From NCBI GenBank assembly GCA_002497025.1, contig DAMG01000079.1, forward strand, positions 1 to 33,178: DNA of 33,178 bases, read 5' to 3'. This DNA is from Euryarchaeota archaeon UBA126. GTDB taxonomy: Archaea; Thermoplasmatota; Poseidoniia; Poseidoniales; Thalassarchaeaceae. Both the position numbers and the translations under genes were made by a program. The notes below the pieces were generated by a model, which saw only the letters and a program-made list of their open reading frames with translations, ran no database searches and had not been told where the DNA came from. This document shows, one piece after another, positions 22,060 through 30,393 of this stretch; the stretch's first letter is position 1; every line of letters begins with the position of its first letter.

Positions 22060-23115
22060 TCAATTACTTACTCTTCTTAGTAACTCTTCGAGGCTTACTT
22101 TTGGACAGTAGCGCTGGTGTAAATTAGCGACGGGGATCCAGATGAGTGTATGTGCAAATGTGACGATAAAAGCCTCGGGAACAGATAGAAGCGGTTGATC
22201 CATCATATATTCTGCAGCAACCCCAAGAATCGCAAAGTGAAGGACATAGATGGTCAAAGTTAGGCGCCCAGAAGCTTCTAACACGCTCAAATCAATTATT
22301 CCATTCTTGGAATTTCGCAGGAGTAATTCGTTTGCAATAAGAACGAACATTGCAGTTATGAAAATGAAGAATGTTGTTGCGGGGAAGAATGTCAAAATCG
22401 CATCGCCTTCGGTTAGTGCCCACACCTTTCCTGAAGTAAATGATAATCCTATACTAATCAAAAATATAATTCCACCAATTGCCATTATGTTCTTTCTAGT
22501 TTCAAAATCATTTTCAAATTCTGTAATTATTGCGCCTAAAGTCGAAAATGCTAACCAAGGGAAAACAGGGTATGTTCCATTGACTAAGAGCCGGTGACCC
22601 CATTCTCCAATCCCAGCAGAATCAACCCTTGAGGCCCAAGATAATTCAGAACCGTTGTATTCTCCAAGGAGTAGTGGCGTTAGCGCTAGTAACGAGAAAA
22701 TTGCAATTAATTGATTACTAGTAAATCGAGAAATTAGTGGGGCAAAAACAGCAGCGATTGCAATTAGGGTTAGAACACCTGGAGTGTGCCATTCGAATCT
22801 CCCACCTCGGTCAATAGCAAGTAGAAAATTGACAAGGAATTGACAAGCAGTTAGAATTACTACTCGTGGTAAAACCCAATTTATCCAAGCGGAGGAATTC
22901 AGGCCATCGGCAAATCTTTTCTTAGCCCCGCGATGCATTCCCCAACCTGAAACAGTAACGAATAGTGGAGCCGCCATGCCTCCAAATGCAGCAGCGACGA
23001 ATGCGGCGGGATGGCCAACAGTTATTCCTTCAGGAGGCAAGATTGCTGCTGTGTGAACTTCTACCATGAAGAGAATTGCAACCGCTTTCATTTGGTCGAT
23101 ATAACCTAATCTCAT
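22060..23115 (-). CDS. Multipass membrane acyltransferase-like protein (HGSNAT/DUF1624 type)
   Basis: 351 residues from ATG 23115, which follows a GGGTGAG ribosome-site-like sequence that overlaps the stop of the upstream phosphorylase gene. An ATG four codons earlier is less likely. The start RLGYIDQMKAVAILFMVEVH matches the R-x3-D-x2-K/R-A-I-L-MV-x2-H opening of the heparan-alpha-glucosaminide N-acetyltransferase / DUF1624 / acyltransferase-3 supergroup. About ten hydrophobic segments span the protein, among them PLFVTVSGWGMHRG, VLTLIAIAAVFAPLI, YPVFPWLAFSTLGAII and LTLTIYVLHFAILGV, in the order usual for that family. It probably transfers an acyl group onto a surface glycan or lipid, but the substrate is unknown and the exact family is only moderately sure. 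It ends 3 bases from the converging M60 gene. Confidence 0.75.
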   Translation of the reverse strand: MRLGYIDQMKAVAILFMVEVHTAAILPPEGITVGHPAAFVAAAFGGMAAPLFVTVSGWGMHRGAKKRFADGLNSSAWINWVLPRVVILTACQFLVNFLLAIDRGGRFEWHTPGVLTLIAIAAVFAPLISRFTSNQLIAIFSLLALTPLLLGEYNGSELSWASRVDSAGIGEWGHRLLVNGTYPVFPWLAFSTLGAIITEFENDFETRKNIMAIGGIIFLISIGLSFTSGKVWALTEGDAILTFFPATTFFIFITAMFVLIANELLLRNSKNGIIDLSVLEASGRLTLTIYVLHFAILGVAAEYMMDQPLLSVPEAFIVTFAHTLIWIPVANLHQRYCPKVSLEELLRRVSN

Positions 23116-23119
23116 GCAC

Positions 23120-24397
23120 TCACCCAATAATCTGAGAAATTCGAGATTCTACACTTACCTGCTCTAGCGAGACCGAAAAAGCAGAGGATATTTTCTCTGA
23201 CAAGCCATCGAGCAATTCCTTGCGATGATAAATTACAATCAATGGATCGCCAATCTCGACTTCATCACCAACTTGGGCTTCTATAATCGCCCCGACAGCA
23301 TGGTCTACGCTGTCTGTCAGAATTTTCCTACCTGAGCCCAATTCGAGACAGGCGAGTGCAATTGACATCGCATCAATGTCCTTAATCCATCCTTTTTTAT
23401 CAGTGTAAATCTCGGTTGAAAGTAAATCATCTCCAAGTAGACCGAGGGAACTTAGCATTGCGTGGTCGCTTGCAAAGTCATTACGATTTCCTCCTTGAGC
23501 TTCGACCATATCTAGGAATTTTGTGAAAGCGCTACCATCATTCAAAGAATTATGAATCATTAATGCACCTTCTTCCATGTTTTCCGCAATCCCCGATGCA
23601 GCCAATAAAATCCCTGCCTGAACACAAACCAGTTCTTCGAGGTCATGTGGCCCACGACCACATAGAGTTTCAACAGATTCAACTATTTCGAGCGCATTTC
23701 CTACTGCGCAGCCTAATGGTTGGTCCATGGTTGAAAGGACCACAGAAGTAGCAATACCCATTCCATTCGCTGCATCTGCCATCGATTGGGATAGGGCTTC
23801 AGCTTGTTCTCTTTCGGTCATGAATGCCGCTCTACCATATTTTACGTCTAGAACCAAAGCCGAAATTCCTTCAGCGGCTTTTTTCGATACGATTGATGAA
23901 GTGATTAGTGGAATAGACGCAACAGTGCCTGTTACATCACGTAACGCGTACATACGCCTATCGGCGGGGACAAGTGAATCCGTTTGTCCAACCATTGCAA
24001 ATCCAATTTCCCCAACTTGTTTTTGTAATTCATTTATCGATAGATCGACGCGAAAACCAGCTATACTTTCCAGTTTATCCAAAGTGCCTCCAGTGTGCCC
24101 TAACCCTCGTCCTGAAATCATCGGCACTTTTAGTCCACAAGCGGCTAGAGCGGGTGCTAAAATGATAGAGACCTTATCTCCAACTCCGCCCGTTGAGTGC
24201 TTATCAACAACGAGATGACTCCAATCTTTGGGCCAAGCCAAGACCTTTCCTGAGTCTCTCATTGCTTTGGTAAGAAAGATTGTTGAGTTTTCATCGAGTC
24301 CGTTTTCAAATATATCCCTCAACCAATCGATGACCCGCTCATCACTAAGTGAACCATCGACGACTCCGTTTACAATATCGGCGATTGAATCGCTCAT
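23120..24397 (-). CDS. deoA: Pyrimidine-nucleoside / thymidine phosphorylase, bacterial type
   Basis: Cleaves thymidine, deoxyuridine or uridine with phosphate to give base and (deoxy)ribose-1-phosphate. 425 residues, the length of bacterial DeoA/Pdp. Motifs are DKHSTGGVGDKVS (65-77, phosphate and nucleoside site) and the SGRGLGHTGGTLDKLES signature (95-111). Further motifs are VGQTDSLVPADRRMYALRD, SSIVSKKAAEG, and a C-terminal all-beta domain containing VGDEVEIGDPLIVIYH. Archaea usually carry the longer AMP phosphorylase, with about 80 extra N-terminal residues, and this protein lacks that extension; horizontal gain from bacteria is an inference. The start ATG overlaps the upstream lamin-tail/PLD gene stop by four bases, and the acyltransferase gene follows at once, so three genes form one operon. 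Confidence 0.93.
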   Translation of the reverse strand: MSDSIADIVNGVVDGSLSDERVIDWLRDIFENGLDENSTIFLTKAMRDSGKVLAWPKDWSHLVVDKHSTGGVGDKVSIILAPALAACGLKVPMISGRGLGHTGGTLDKLESIAGFRVDLSINELQKQVGEIGFAMVGQTDSLVPADRRMYALRDVTGTVASIPLITSSIVSKKAAEGISALVLDVKYGRAAFMTEREQAEALSQSMADAANGMGIATSVVLSTMDQPLGCAVGNALEIVESVETLCGRGPHDLEELVCVQAGILLAASGIAENMEEGALMIHNSLNDGSAFTKFLDMVEAQGGNRNDFASDHAMLSSLGLLGDDLLSTEIYTDKKGWIKDIDAMSIALACLELGSGRKILTDSVDHAVGAIIEAQVGDEVEIGDPLIVIYHRKELLDGLSEKISSAFSVSLEQVSVESRISQIIG

Positions 24398-27300
24398 GCC
24401 TCATCCTCGCCGTATTCATCGCGTAATTCTTCGATACTCATTCCCTTGTCCAATAGAAATTGAACCTGATTTCGGTCAAGATTTTCGAAGCCAAAACCAT
24501 CTAGAACAATCCGCCCATGTACTCCGTCATCTCTACCTTCTGTCCACTCCCTGGTGTCCTCGGATGTATCATCGAATCGAGTGCCTTTGAGAATAGCATG
24601 TTCAGCATTAGTGTCATCGAATCGATAACCAGAATCATCGATTAGTCGAGAATCGGTTTTTGTACCGGGTCTCCTTACCATTGTTAGTCCCGCACCAACT
24701 AAAGAAATCGCTGCAATTACTGTCAGTGTCAATAGAAATTTTGCCCCCGGGGTAGAAAGTGGGTCATCTCTAACATTGTCCTCTATCCACCCTCCATTTT
24801 CTCCATCATTGTTTTGTTCATCATTGACATTGGTATTGTTTCCTTCACCATTGTTGTTGTCGATGATTTCTTCTTCATCGCACCCAAATTGTATGCCATC
24901 AGGTATCCCGTTATCATCAACATCATTGGAATTCATGGCAACTACTGGAGACCGTCCTAATGATTGAGCAAATTCAGCTTCCTCGCCATCTAGAATACAA
25001 TCGTCATCCGTGTCATTATCATTTGGATCTCCTCCCCAAAGGTACTCATTCAGATTATTCAAACCATCTTCGTCTAAATCTAGTGATTGCTCGCTTAGAG
25101 CGGTTCCAAGTATTGCTGCAGAATGCCGATTCAAACCGTATTGAATCTCCCACATATCTGGTAGAAGATCTCCATCTGAATCTGTGTTTGTGTCAAGACG
25201 AGACCAATCCTCATCGAATGATTGCAAATACTCAGAGGCAAGTTCTTGTCCGTGAATTAATACTCCCATTTCTCTATTTCTCAATGCGGCGCTTGAACCC
25301 CAATTCATGCTTCCAATAAGAACGCTCTCCCCATCAATTATTGCACCCTTGTTGTGAAGTTTGGTAATTGTGTCTGACCAAGCCATGAGTCGTGCTGTGA
25401 CATCAAGACCTTCGGTTGCATTCCAATTTGTATTGAATAGGTTCACCGCATCCCTAATTTCATCATCGACATCGGCATAAAAGCCATTCAATAGTAAGCG
25501 GACTTGGACTCCTCTCTGAGCTGCTTGGTAGATTGCTTCGATAATTGGATTATCACCGAATCCCCAATACCAATCTAAGTCTAAATATTGCAATGAAAGT
25601 TCAATGGTCGAATCCGCCGATTCAATCATTTCGATTATTCCATCTACACAATCGTCTGGACATGTCATCAATTGCATTTCGAAAGGTCCAGAATATGACT
25701 GAGTACTAGTTTCTTGAAATGAGCCACCAGTGGGATATTCCATTTCCCAATCGAAAGTTGGTGCATGATTGGATGAGTGTGGCGATATGTGTAGGTGGTT
25801 TTCATTTTCGTCCCATGATAGACGAGATAGAACCAACTCAGCAAATGAATTTGAATTGACAATTACTGACCACTCTCGATTACCAACCCCATCTGGAGGT
25901 AGGCTTGTATCCTTCCAATTTCCTGATGAAATCCATACGCTTTCCGTATCCCTCACAGCAACCTTGCTGTGGATGTAAGAATATGGAGAACTAATCAAAC
26001 TCGGGTCTTCCATCCAGAGAACGGTTGCTCCTGCATCATGGAGAGTTTGAGCGTGTCCTTTTTGTTTATTTTTGGTGCTACTTCCATCTAGTATACCTTC
26101 TTCTAGAAGAATTGTTACAGAAACACCTCGGTTAATTGATTCTAGTAATGCGGTCGTCAGGTCTGGACTCATAAACTGGTAGACATGTAGATGAATCGAT
26201 GTTTCTGCCCCCCCAATCCAATGCATCAAGTCATTGAACGAAGTGTCTGGGCCGATTGAAGCTGAGACAGTCGAGGATTCTTCTAAGGTGATTTTTCCTC
26301 CATCACAGAATGTAGAAGCTCCAATTCTAATCCATCTATACTCCCAATCTTCCCCTGTGTTTGTGTCTGGATTATCTCCACACCCAGATCCACGCATCAA
26401 AATCAACCCCGGAGTCCCATCCCCTGGTACTGAAATAGCGCCGCCATTCCAACCCTCGATTTCAGCATCGCCGCCTCCGTATACAACCGCATCAACCACA
26501 GTTCCATTTGGAGATTTTAGTTGGAGAGCGCTTCCTGAATCGACAAGCCAAGGCATATTGTTCATCACAACATTCCCATCAATGGCAGATATGCCTCCAT
26601 CCAAAAATAGGTTGTCCGGATTTTCGGTTAGAACAATCGACCCTCCTGCAGGTATCACTAGTTCGTTGAATATTGATATCCAGGGTGTTGTGGACCTAAT
26701 GCGTTCTATGGTCCAGCCAGTTAAATTTACAACTTCATTACCCAAATTACTCAATTCAAACCAATCGTTATCCCGGTTAGGTACTTCACCCGGCATAAGA
26801 CGAGTGAACTTGACATCATATTTTCCATTCCATTCTGAAGGTTGTAAATCAGTAGGCGTTTCTGGATTATTTTCGTCATCCGAACCTCCAATATTTTGGC
26901 TTCCTGGGGTTGATTGTTCTGAGTCAATCCACTCCGCGCTTCCGTTAGATGGTATTTTGGAAATTCCATTTGACGCTTGCCCTGTGGTTACTTCGTCAAC
27001 TACACCACCTTGTTCATCTGTCAGGAAAATAGTCTCTCCAGCGTTGTTTATTCTTAGAGTTCCAATTTCATTTTCAGCAATAACTGCGTATGCTCCTGCT
27101 TCGATGTGATAAGGCGTAGTTAAATCACTAAATCCTACCCAACTAGTTTCATTGATTGGATGTGTCCATCCGCCAATATCGACAATTGTCCAGCCCTCAA
27201 GACTCACAGAACTAGACCCGGTATTGAACAACTCAACCCATTCACCCTGAGGAAAGATTCCTTGATCTGAGCCATCCGCATTAGGCATTATTTCGTTAAT

Positions 27301-27441
27301 ACAAACTACGCATGAGGGATTTTTTATGGCCTCTCGATTTTCTTTAGAATCATCGATTTGTAGAATTTGAGAGGGGCCTAGTACACTTAGTGTCAATACT
27401 GCAATGATGACTACTGCTAGCCTTGCGGGACCCCTTTCCAT
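24394..27441 (-). CDS. Secreted lamin-tail domain protein with two phospholipase D HKD motifs and membrane anchor
   Basis: 1015 residues. An N-terminal signal (about 6-25, LAVVIIAVLTLSVLGPS) is followed by two lamin-tail (LTD) beta domains at about 44-185 and 205-330, for example EWVELFNTGSSSVSLEGWTI and DWFELSNLGNEVVNLTGWTI. Two PLD half-sites follow: HSKVAVRD (H491, K493, D498) near ISSGNW, and HNKGAIID (H696, K698, D703) near IGSMNW. Together they form the usual bilobed HKD active site, so phosphodiesterase action on phospholipid or nucleic acid is expected. Asp-rich Ca-binding repeats (about 750-860) and a membrane segment (901-922) come next. The tail of about 90 residues after the anchor carries a duplicated RFDDT and a helix ending EELRDEYGEDEA. 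First gene of the operon with the phosphorylase and acyltransferase. Confidence 0.9.
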   Translation of the reverse strand: MERGPARLAVVIIAVLTLSVLGPSQILQIDDSKENREAIKNPSCVVCINEIMPNADGSDQGIFPQGEWVELFNTGSSSVSLEGWTIVDIGGWTHPINETSWVGFSDLTTPYHIEAGAYAVIAENEIGTLRINNAGETIFLTDEQGGVVDEVTTGQASNGISKIPSNGSAEWIDSEQSTPGSQNIGGSDDENNPETPTDLQPSEWNGKYDVKFTRLMPGEVPNRDNDWFELSNLGNEVVNLTGWTIERIRSTTPWISIFNELVIPAGGSIVLTENPDNLFLDGGISAIDGNVVMNNMPWLVDSGSALQLKSPNGTVVDAVVYGGGDAEIEGWNGGAISVPGDGTPGLILMRGSGCGDNPDTNTGEDWEYRWIRIGASTFCDGGKITLEESSTVSASIGPDTSFNDLMHWIGGAETSIHLHVYQFMSPDLTTALLESINRGVSVTILLEEGILDGSSTKNKQKGHAQTLHDAGATVLWMEDPSLISSPYSYIHSKVAVRDTESVWISSGNWKDTSLPPDGVGNREWSVIVNSNSFAELVLSRLSWDENENHLHISPHSSNHAPTFDWEMEYPTGGSFQETSTQSYSGPFEMQLMTCPDDCVDGIIEMIESADSTIELSLQYLDLDWYWGFGDNPIIEAIYQAAQRGVQVRLLLNGFYADVDDEIRDAVNLFNTNWNATEGLDVTARLMAWSDTITKLHNKGAIIDGESVLIGSMNWGSSAALRNREMGVLIHGQELASEYLQSFDEDWSRLDTNTDSDGDLLPDMWEIQYGLNRHSAAILGTALSEQSLDLDEDGLNNLNEYLWGGDPNDNDTDDDCILDGEEAEFAQSLGRSPVVAMNSNDVDDNGIPDGIQFGCDEEEIIDNNNGEGNNTNVNDEQNNDGENGGWIEDNVRDDPLSTPGAKFLLTLTVIAAISLVGAGLTMVRRPGTKTDSRLIDDSGYRFDDTNAEHAILKGTRFDDTSEDTREWTEGRDDGVHGRIVLDGFGFENLDRNQVQFLLDKGMSIEELRDEYGEDEA

Positions 27442-27476
27442 TAGACTTACGTCCAGTGTTCAGCGGTTGAACCCTT

Positions 27477-27511
27477 CGCGCAAGCGCGCCCGCGGCTGGC
27501 TTTGCCAGCCG
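27477..27511 (-). terminator. Two GC-rich hairpins after the CD36-like gene
   Basis: The minus strand carries an 8-bp perfect stem, CGGCTGGC (27493-27500) with GCCAGCCG (27504-27511) and loop AAA. A second small stem CGCG/CGCG lies at 27477-27480 and 27485-27488. They are far GC-richer than the flanks and lie 16 bases past the CD36-like stop codon, where a transcript end is expected. No T tract follows, so RNA processing or a dispersed small repeat is also possible. Confidence 0.45.
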
Positions 27512-27526
27512 GAGTATAGGGTAGCC

Positions 27527-30280
27527 TCAATCTTCGTCTTTTGATACAGCAATCGGTCCCATGCCGCCGAATGCCAGAGCTCCCACAGCAATCATAGCTA
27601 TGCTTGCAACATACAATACTGCAGTCACAGAATCAATTACAGCTGTGCCTTCTAATTCACAATCCCCACTGCCGCCGAAATCAGTCCAGTACATTGGTTC
27701 CATGTTATCCAGAACCCGACACTGGAAGGTTTCAGCATCTTCATCTGCAATTTCCGAGAAAGTATGAATCTCGAAAACCGGATGTGTGTCTACACCCATC
27801 TCAGGATTTAGCATTCCGGGACCTCTTAGGTCTAGGTGGAACATAGAGACGGATTTCCCGTACATCGCTACTTGGGTAACAGGCTCTACCTTGATATCCA
27901 CATTTGAACCAAAGTATACAGGTAATGCACCTGGAAGTACATCAACAAAGGATGCAGAGCCAATTAACTTGGCTTGTATTTGGTTTTGTGAAGGATCTAG
28001 GTTTACTGTGTGTGCCCTCATTTCAATTCCCTTGTATGTTTCCATGTCTCCAGGTACTGATTCCGCCATTGCGTATCCTACAAGATTCACCCTAAACGGG
28101 TCATCACTATCTGCGACACCACCTACTGCCCCAGCTACTACGGTATTTTCGTTACCGACGTGGGCGGATAGTAATCCAAGAGTGGAAGTTTCTCGGTGTG
28201 GTGCCCTCCATGGTAGATGCTCTGTAAATCCATACAATTCACCTTCTTCACAGGGGTACATGCCACTTGAATCAGCATCTGCCATTGTGCCATCGGAATT
28301 TAATTTGAAATCACAAAATCCATTTCCATCGGAGTTGATGTAACCTTGAAGCAACCTTTGACCCATATCGTCTCCTTCTGTACTTGCGACATATACATCA
28401 TAATCTCCAGTGGTAACGCTATCTGAGCCGAAATATGTTTCATTTGTTTCGAGGCTTACCCAACCTAGGGCCATATTGTCGGGTTCTCCGTAAACAACAT
28501 CGGCCACGATAATATCTCTCCAGCCAAACAACCAGTTATCGACTGGCTGCGTGATGTAAGCAGAACCGCCGTATTGGAAGCCCAATAGCGCGCCAATAAC
28601 TTGGTCGAACATGAAGTCTGCAACCCAACTACGGACCGCAGCGGCGTCACTTTCCGGGATATCATACAATCCAGCCACATACGCATCATTCCAATCGGTT
28701 GTTTCCGCCCCTTCTTCTGCAGGGAGGGTACTTCCCGATAATTCTCCATACATGAAAATACTAGCAAAATCAGAAGTCAATGCATAAGGAGATGTGTAGA
28801 GGATTTCAGTCACCTTAGCAACATCCATATCAATCGTCCCTTCGAATTCAGCTCTGTTCAAGCCAATGGGTATGTAACCACCAGCAATAGGCTCTTCACC
28901 TCCGAAGGAAATTTGCCACCAATCATCAGCATTCAGTGTACCTTGGCCACCCGCAAGAATCATCTCAAATTCAGTGGGAGTACCAACCATCCCTATCCAT
29001 TCACCGGCATAGTCAGATAATCCCAACAACTGTGTTAGTCCAATACCATATGTTGTCATTGTACCAAATAGGTCACCTTGTGCGCCTAATAGGAAGAGGG
29101 CAATTCCATTTAGTGGGATGCCACTGTAGTCCGAAACCGAAAGAAGTCCGTTTGGAATTTCAGCGTCGGGTGTTCCAAATATTACACCATTCAAGACATC
29201 TGGGTTGGTAATGTCAACTCCACTGACTTCGTTCAATCTCTGTCTTAGATCGGTAACTTGAGTCAGGTCAGCACCACCACCATGGGCTAGGAAGGTATTA
29301 CCAGCAAGTGCGTATACAGCAAGGTCAATTGCTGCCATATCATCTCCTGCATCTGCATATCCGTATAGCGCAGCACGAGTTTGAGTAACTACTCCTCCGT
29401 CAGGAGCGCCCATTCCTGCTACTAGCATAGGGCCAATGTCACAAGTTAATGCAATGCAAATACCAGTAGAAGGATCCTGCGCCCCGTATAGGATGCTGTC
29501 TGCATACGGGAAGAACGTCTGAGTGTTGTTCAGTATGTCACTGGTTGTCCCTCCTCCAGTTGCAGAAACATATGCTCCAGAAAGAACTCCTGATGGAGCC
29601 AAAATTGACGCGTTAACTTCGTCCATACCCGTTGCTTGCAAACTTAGAGAGAATGTATCTACCATTCCAGAAATATCTTCTGAAGCCCAAATTGAAGGGG
29701 CTCGATTCTGCAAATCAGTGGCAATCATGTTGTTAGCGAATCCCGCCTTAGCAAACACTTCTCCATAGATGATTCCAGTTGAAATCCCCGCAATTCTTTG
29801 TGTATTCCAAAGGATGTTAACTTGAGTTATTTCGGTTGAACCTGGTACAGAGTTGTGTGAATCTCCATTTTCATCTATCCAAGCACAGTTCTCGCACCAC
29901 TCAAAACTATCATATTCGGAATAAGTTATCTCACCAGCTTCGTAATCGAAATCTAGGATTTCTCTGGTTGTAGTAACCTCATAGATGAAAGGGCCCATTT
30001 TCGTAAATTCATGTGCCTCTCCAGCATCCACCCCATCTGGATTATCTAGAGAGTATGCAAAGTAAACTCTCTCAGAGGTCGAAACAAGCCATTCGTCGTC
30101 ATAATCTGCAGTGTAGTTTTCGTTTCCGTCGTCATCATAGCCATCATAGCCATCGGCTACAACATCCTGAACTCCAGCCTCAACTTGCCCTGCTACGAAG
30201 GGCGCTAATGCTAGGAAATTAATTCCTATTAGCATTATTCCGACTGCTAGTATTGCACTTGCCTTCTGTTGGTTGTCCAT
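27527..30280 (-). CDS. CD36/LIMP-2/SR-B scavenger-receptor-like membrane protein
   Basis: 917 residues with one membrane segment at each end (about 8-30 and 883-905) and a large outer domain, the topology of CD36. In the same order as animal CD36 there is TSERVYFAYSLDNPDGV (68-84), the MGPFIYEV core (95-102; CD36 has RGPYTYRV), ITYSEYDSFEW (118-128) and GSTEITQVNILW (147-158). Then come DNWLFGWRDIIV (581-592; CD36 LLWGYRDPFL), a Cys-flanked SDG loop (C656, C677), VDIKVEPVTQVAMYGKSV (794-811; CD36 YLDIEPITGFTL) and FEIHTFSEIADEDAETF (836-852). The middle (about 165-575) is larger than in CD36. CD36 proteins bind and transfer lipids through an ectodomain tunnel; lipid binding or uptake here is inference. 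The family call comes from recalled sequence and was not aligned by program. Confidence 0.8.
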   Translation of the reverse strand: MDNQQKASAILAVGIMLIGINFLALAPFVAGQVEAGVQDVVADGYDGYDDDGNENYTADYDDEWLVSTSERVYFAYSLDNPDGVDAGEAHEFTKMGPFIYEVTTTREILDFDYEAGEITYSEYDSFEWCENCAWIDENGDSHNSVPGSTEITQVNILWNTQRIAGISTGIIYGEVFAKAGFANNMIATDLQNRAPSIWASEDISGMVDTFSLSLQATGMDEVNASILAPSGVLSGAYVSATGGGTTSDILNNTQTFFPYADSILYGAQDPSTGICIALTCDIGPMLVAGMGAPDGGVVTQTRAALYGYADAGDDMAAIDLAVYALAGNTFLAHGGGADLTQVTDLRQRLNEVSGVDITNPDVLNGVIFGTPDAEIPNGLLSVSDYSGIPLNGIALFLLGAQGDLFGTMTTYGIGLTQLLGLSDYAGEWIGMVGTPTEFEMILAGGQGTLNADDWWQISFGGEEPIAGGYIPIGLNRAEFEGTIDMDVAKVTEILYTSPYALTSDFASIFMYGELSGSTLPAEEGAETTDWNDAYVAGLYDIPESDAAAVRSWVADFMFDQVIGALLGFQYGGSAYITQPVDNWLFGWRDIIVADVVYGEPDNMALGWVSLETNETYFGSDSVTTGDYDVYVASTEGDDMGQRLLQGYINSDGNGFCDFKLNSDGTMADADSSGMYPCEEGELYGFTEHLPWRAPHRETSTLGLLSAHVGNENTVVAGAVGGVADSDDPFRVNLVGYAMAESVPGDMETYKGIEMRAHTVNLDPSQNQIQAKLIGSASFVDVLPGALPVYFGSNVDIKVEPVTQVAMYGKSVSMFHLDLRGPGMLNPEMGVDTHPVFEIHTFSEIADEDAETFQCRVLDNMEPMYWTDFGGSGDCELEGTAVIDSVTAVLYVASIAMIAVGALAFGGMGPIAVSKDED

Positions 30281-30312
30281 GGTATCACTCTAGCGGTTGA
30301 CGCACGCGGTAA

Positions 30313-30320
30313 GGAAATAA
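30313..30320 (-). promoter_or_regulatory. Candidate TATA-like box of the CD36-like gene
   Basis: The minus strand reads TTATTTCC at 30313-30320, about 35 bases above the start codon at 30280, giving a predicted leader near 10 bases. It is the most AT-rich block close enough to the start, but the match to an archaeal TATA box is weak. Confidence 0.25.
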
Positions 30321-30372
30321 GCGATTCTATTCCGATGTTACCTAGTGTTGCAGAGCACACCATCTAGAATCT

Positions 30373-30393
30373 CTTGAAATTATTGAATTCAAG
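30373..30393 (-). terminator. Inverted repeat at the end of the TctA-like gene
   Basis: CTTGAA (30373-30378) and TTCAAG (30388-30393) form a 6-bp stem with a 9-base loop that overlaps the stop codon at 30389-30391. It is AT-rich and weak, so it is a tentative transcript end only. Confidence 0.2.

Noticed and set aside
11128..30280. A functional link between the thrombospondin-like proteins and the CD36-like protein, as in animals
   Set aside because: Animal CD36 binds thrombospondin type-1 repeats, and only type-3-like repeats occur here. The genes are also far apart and not cotranscribed.
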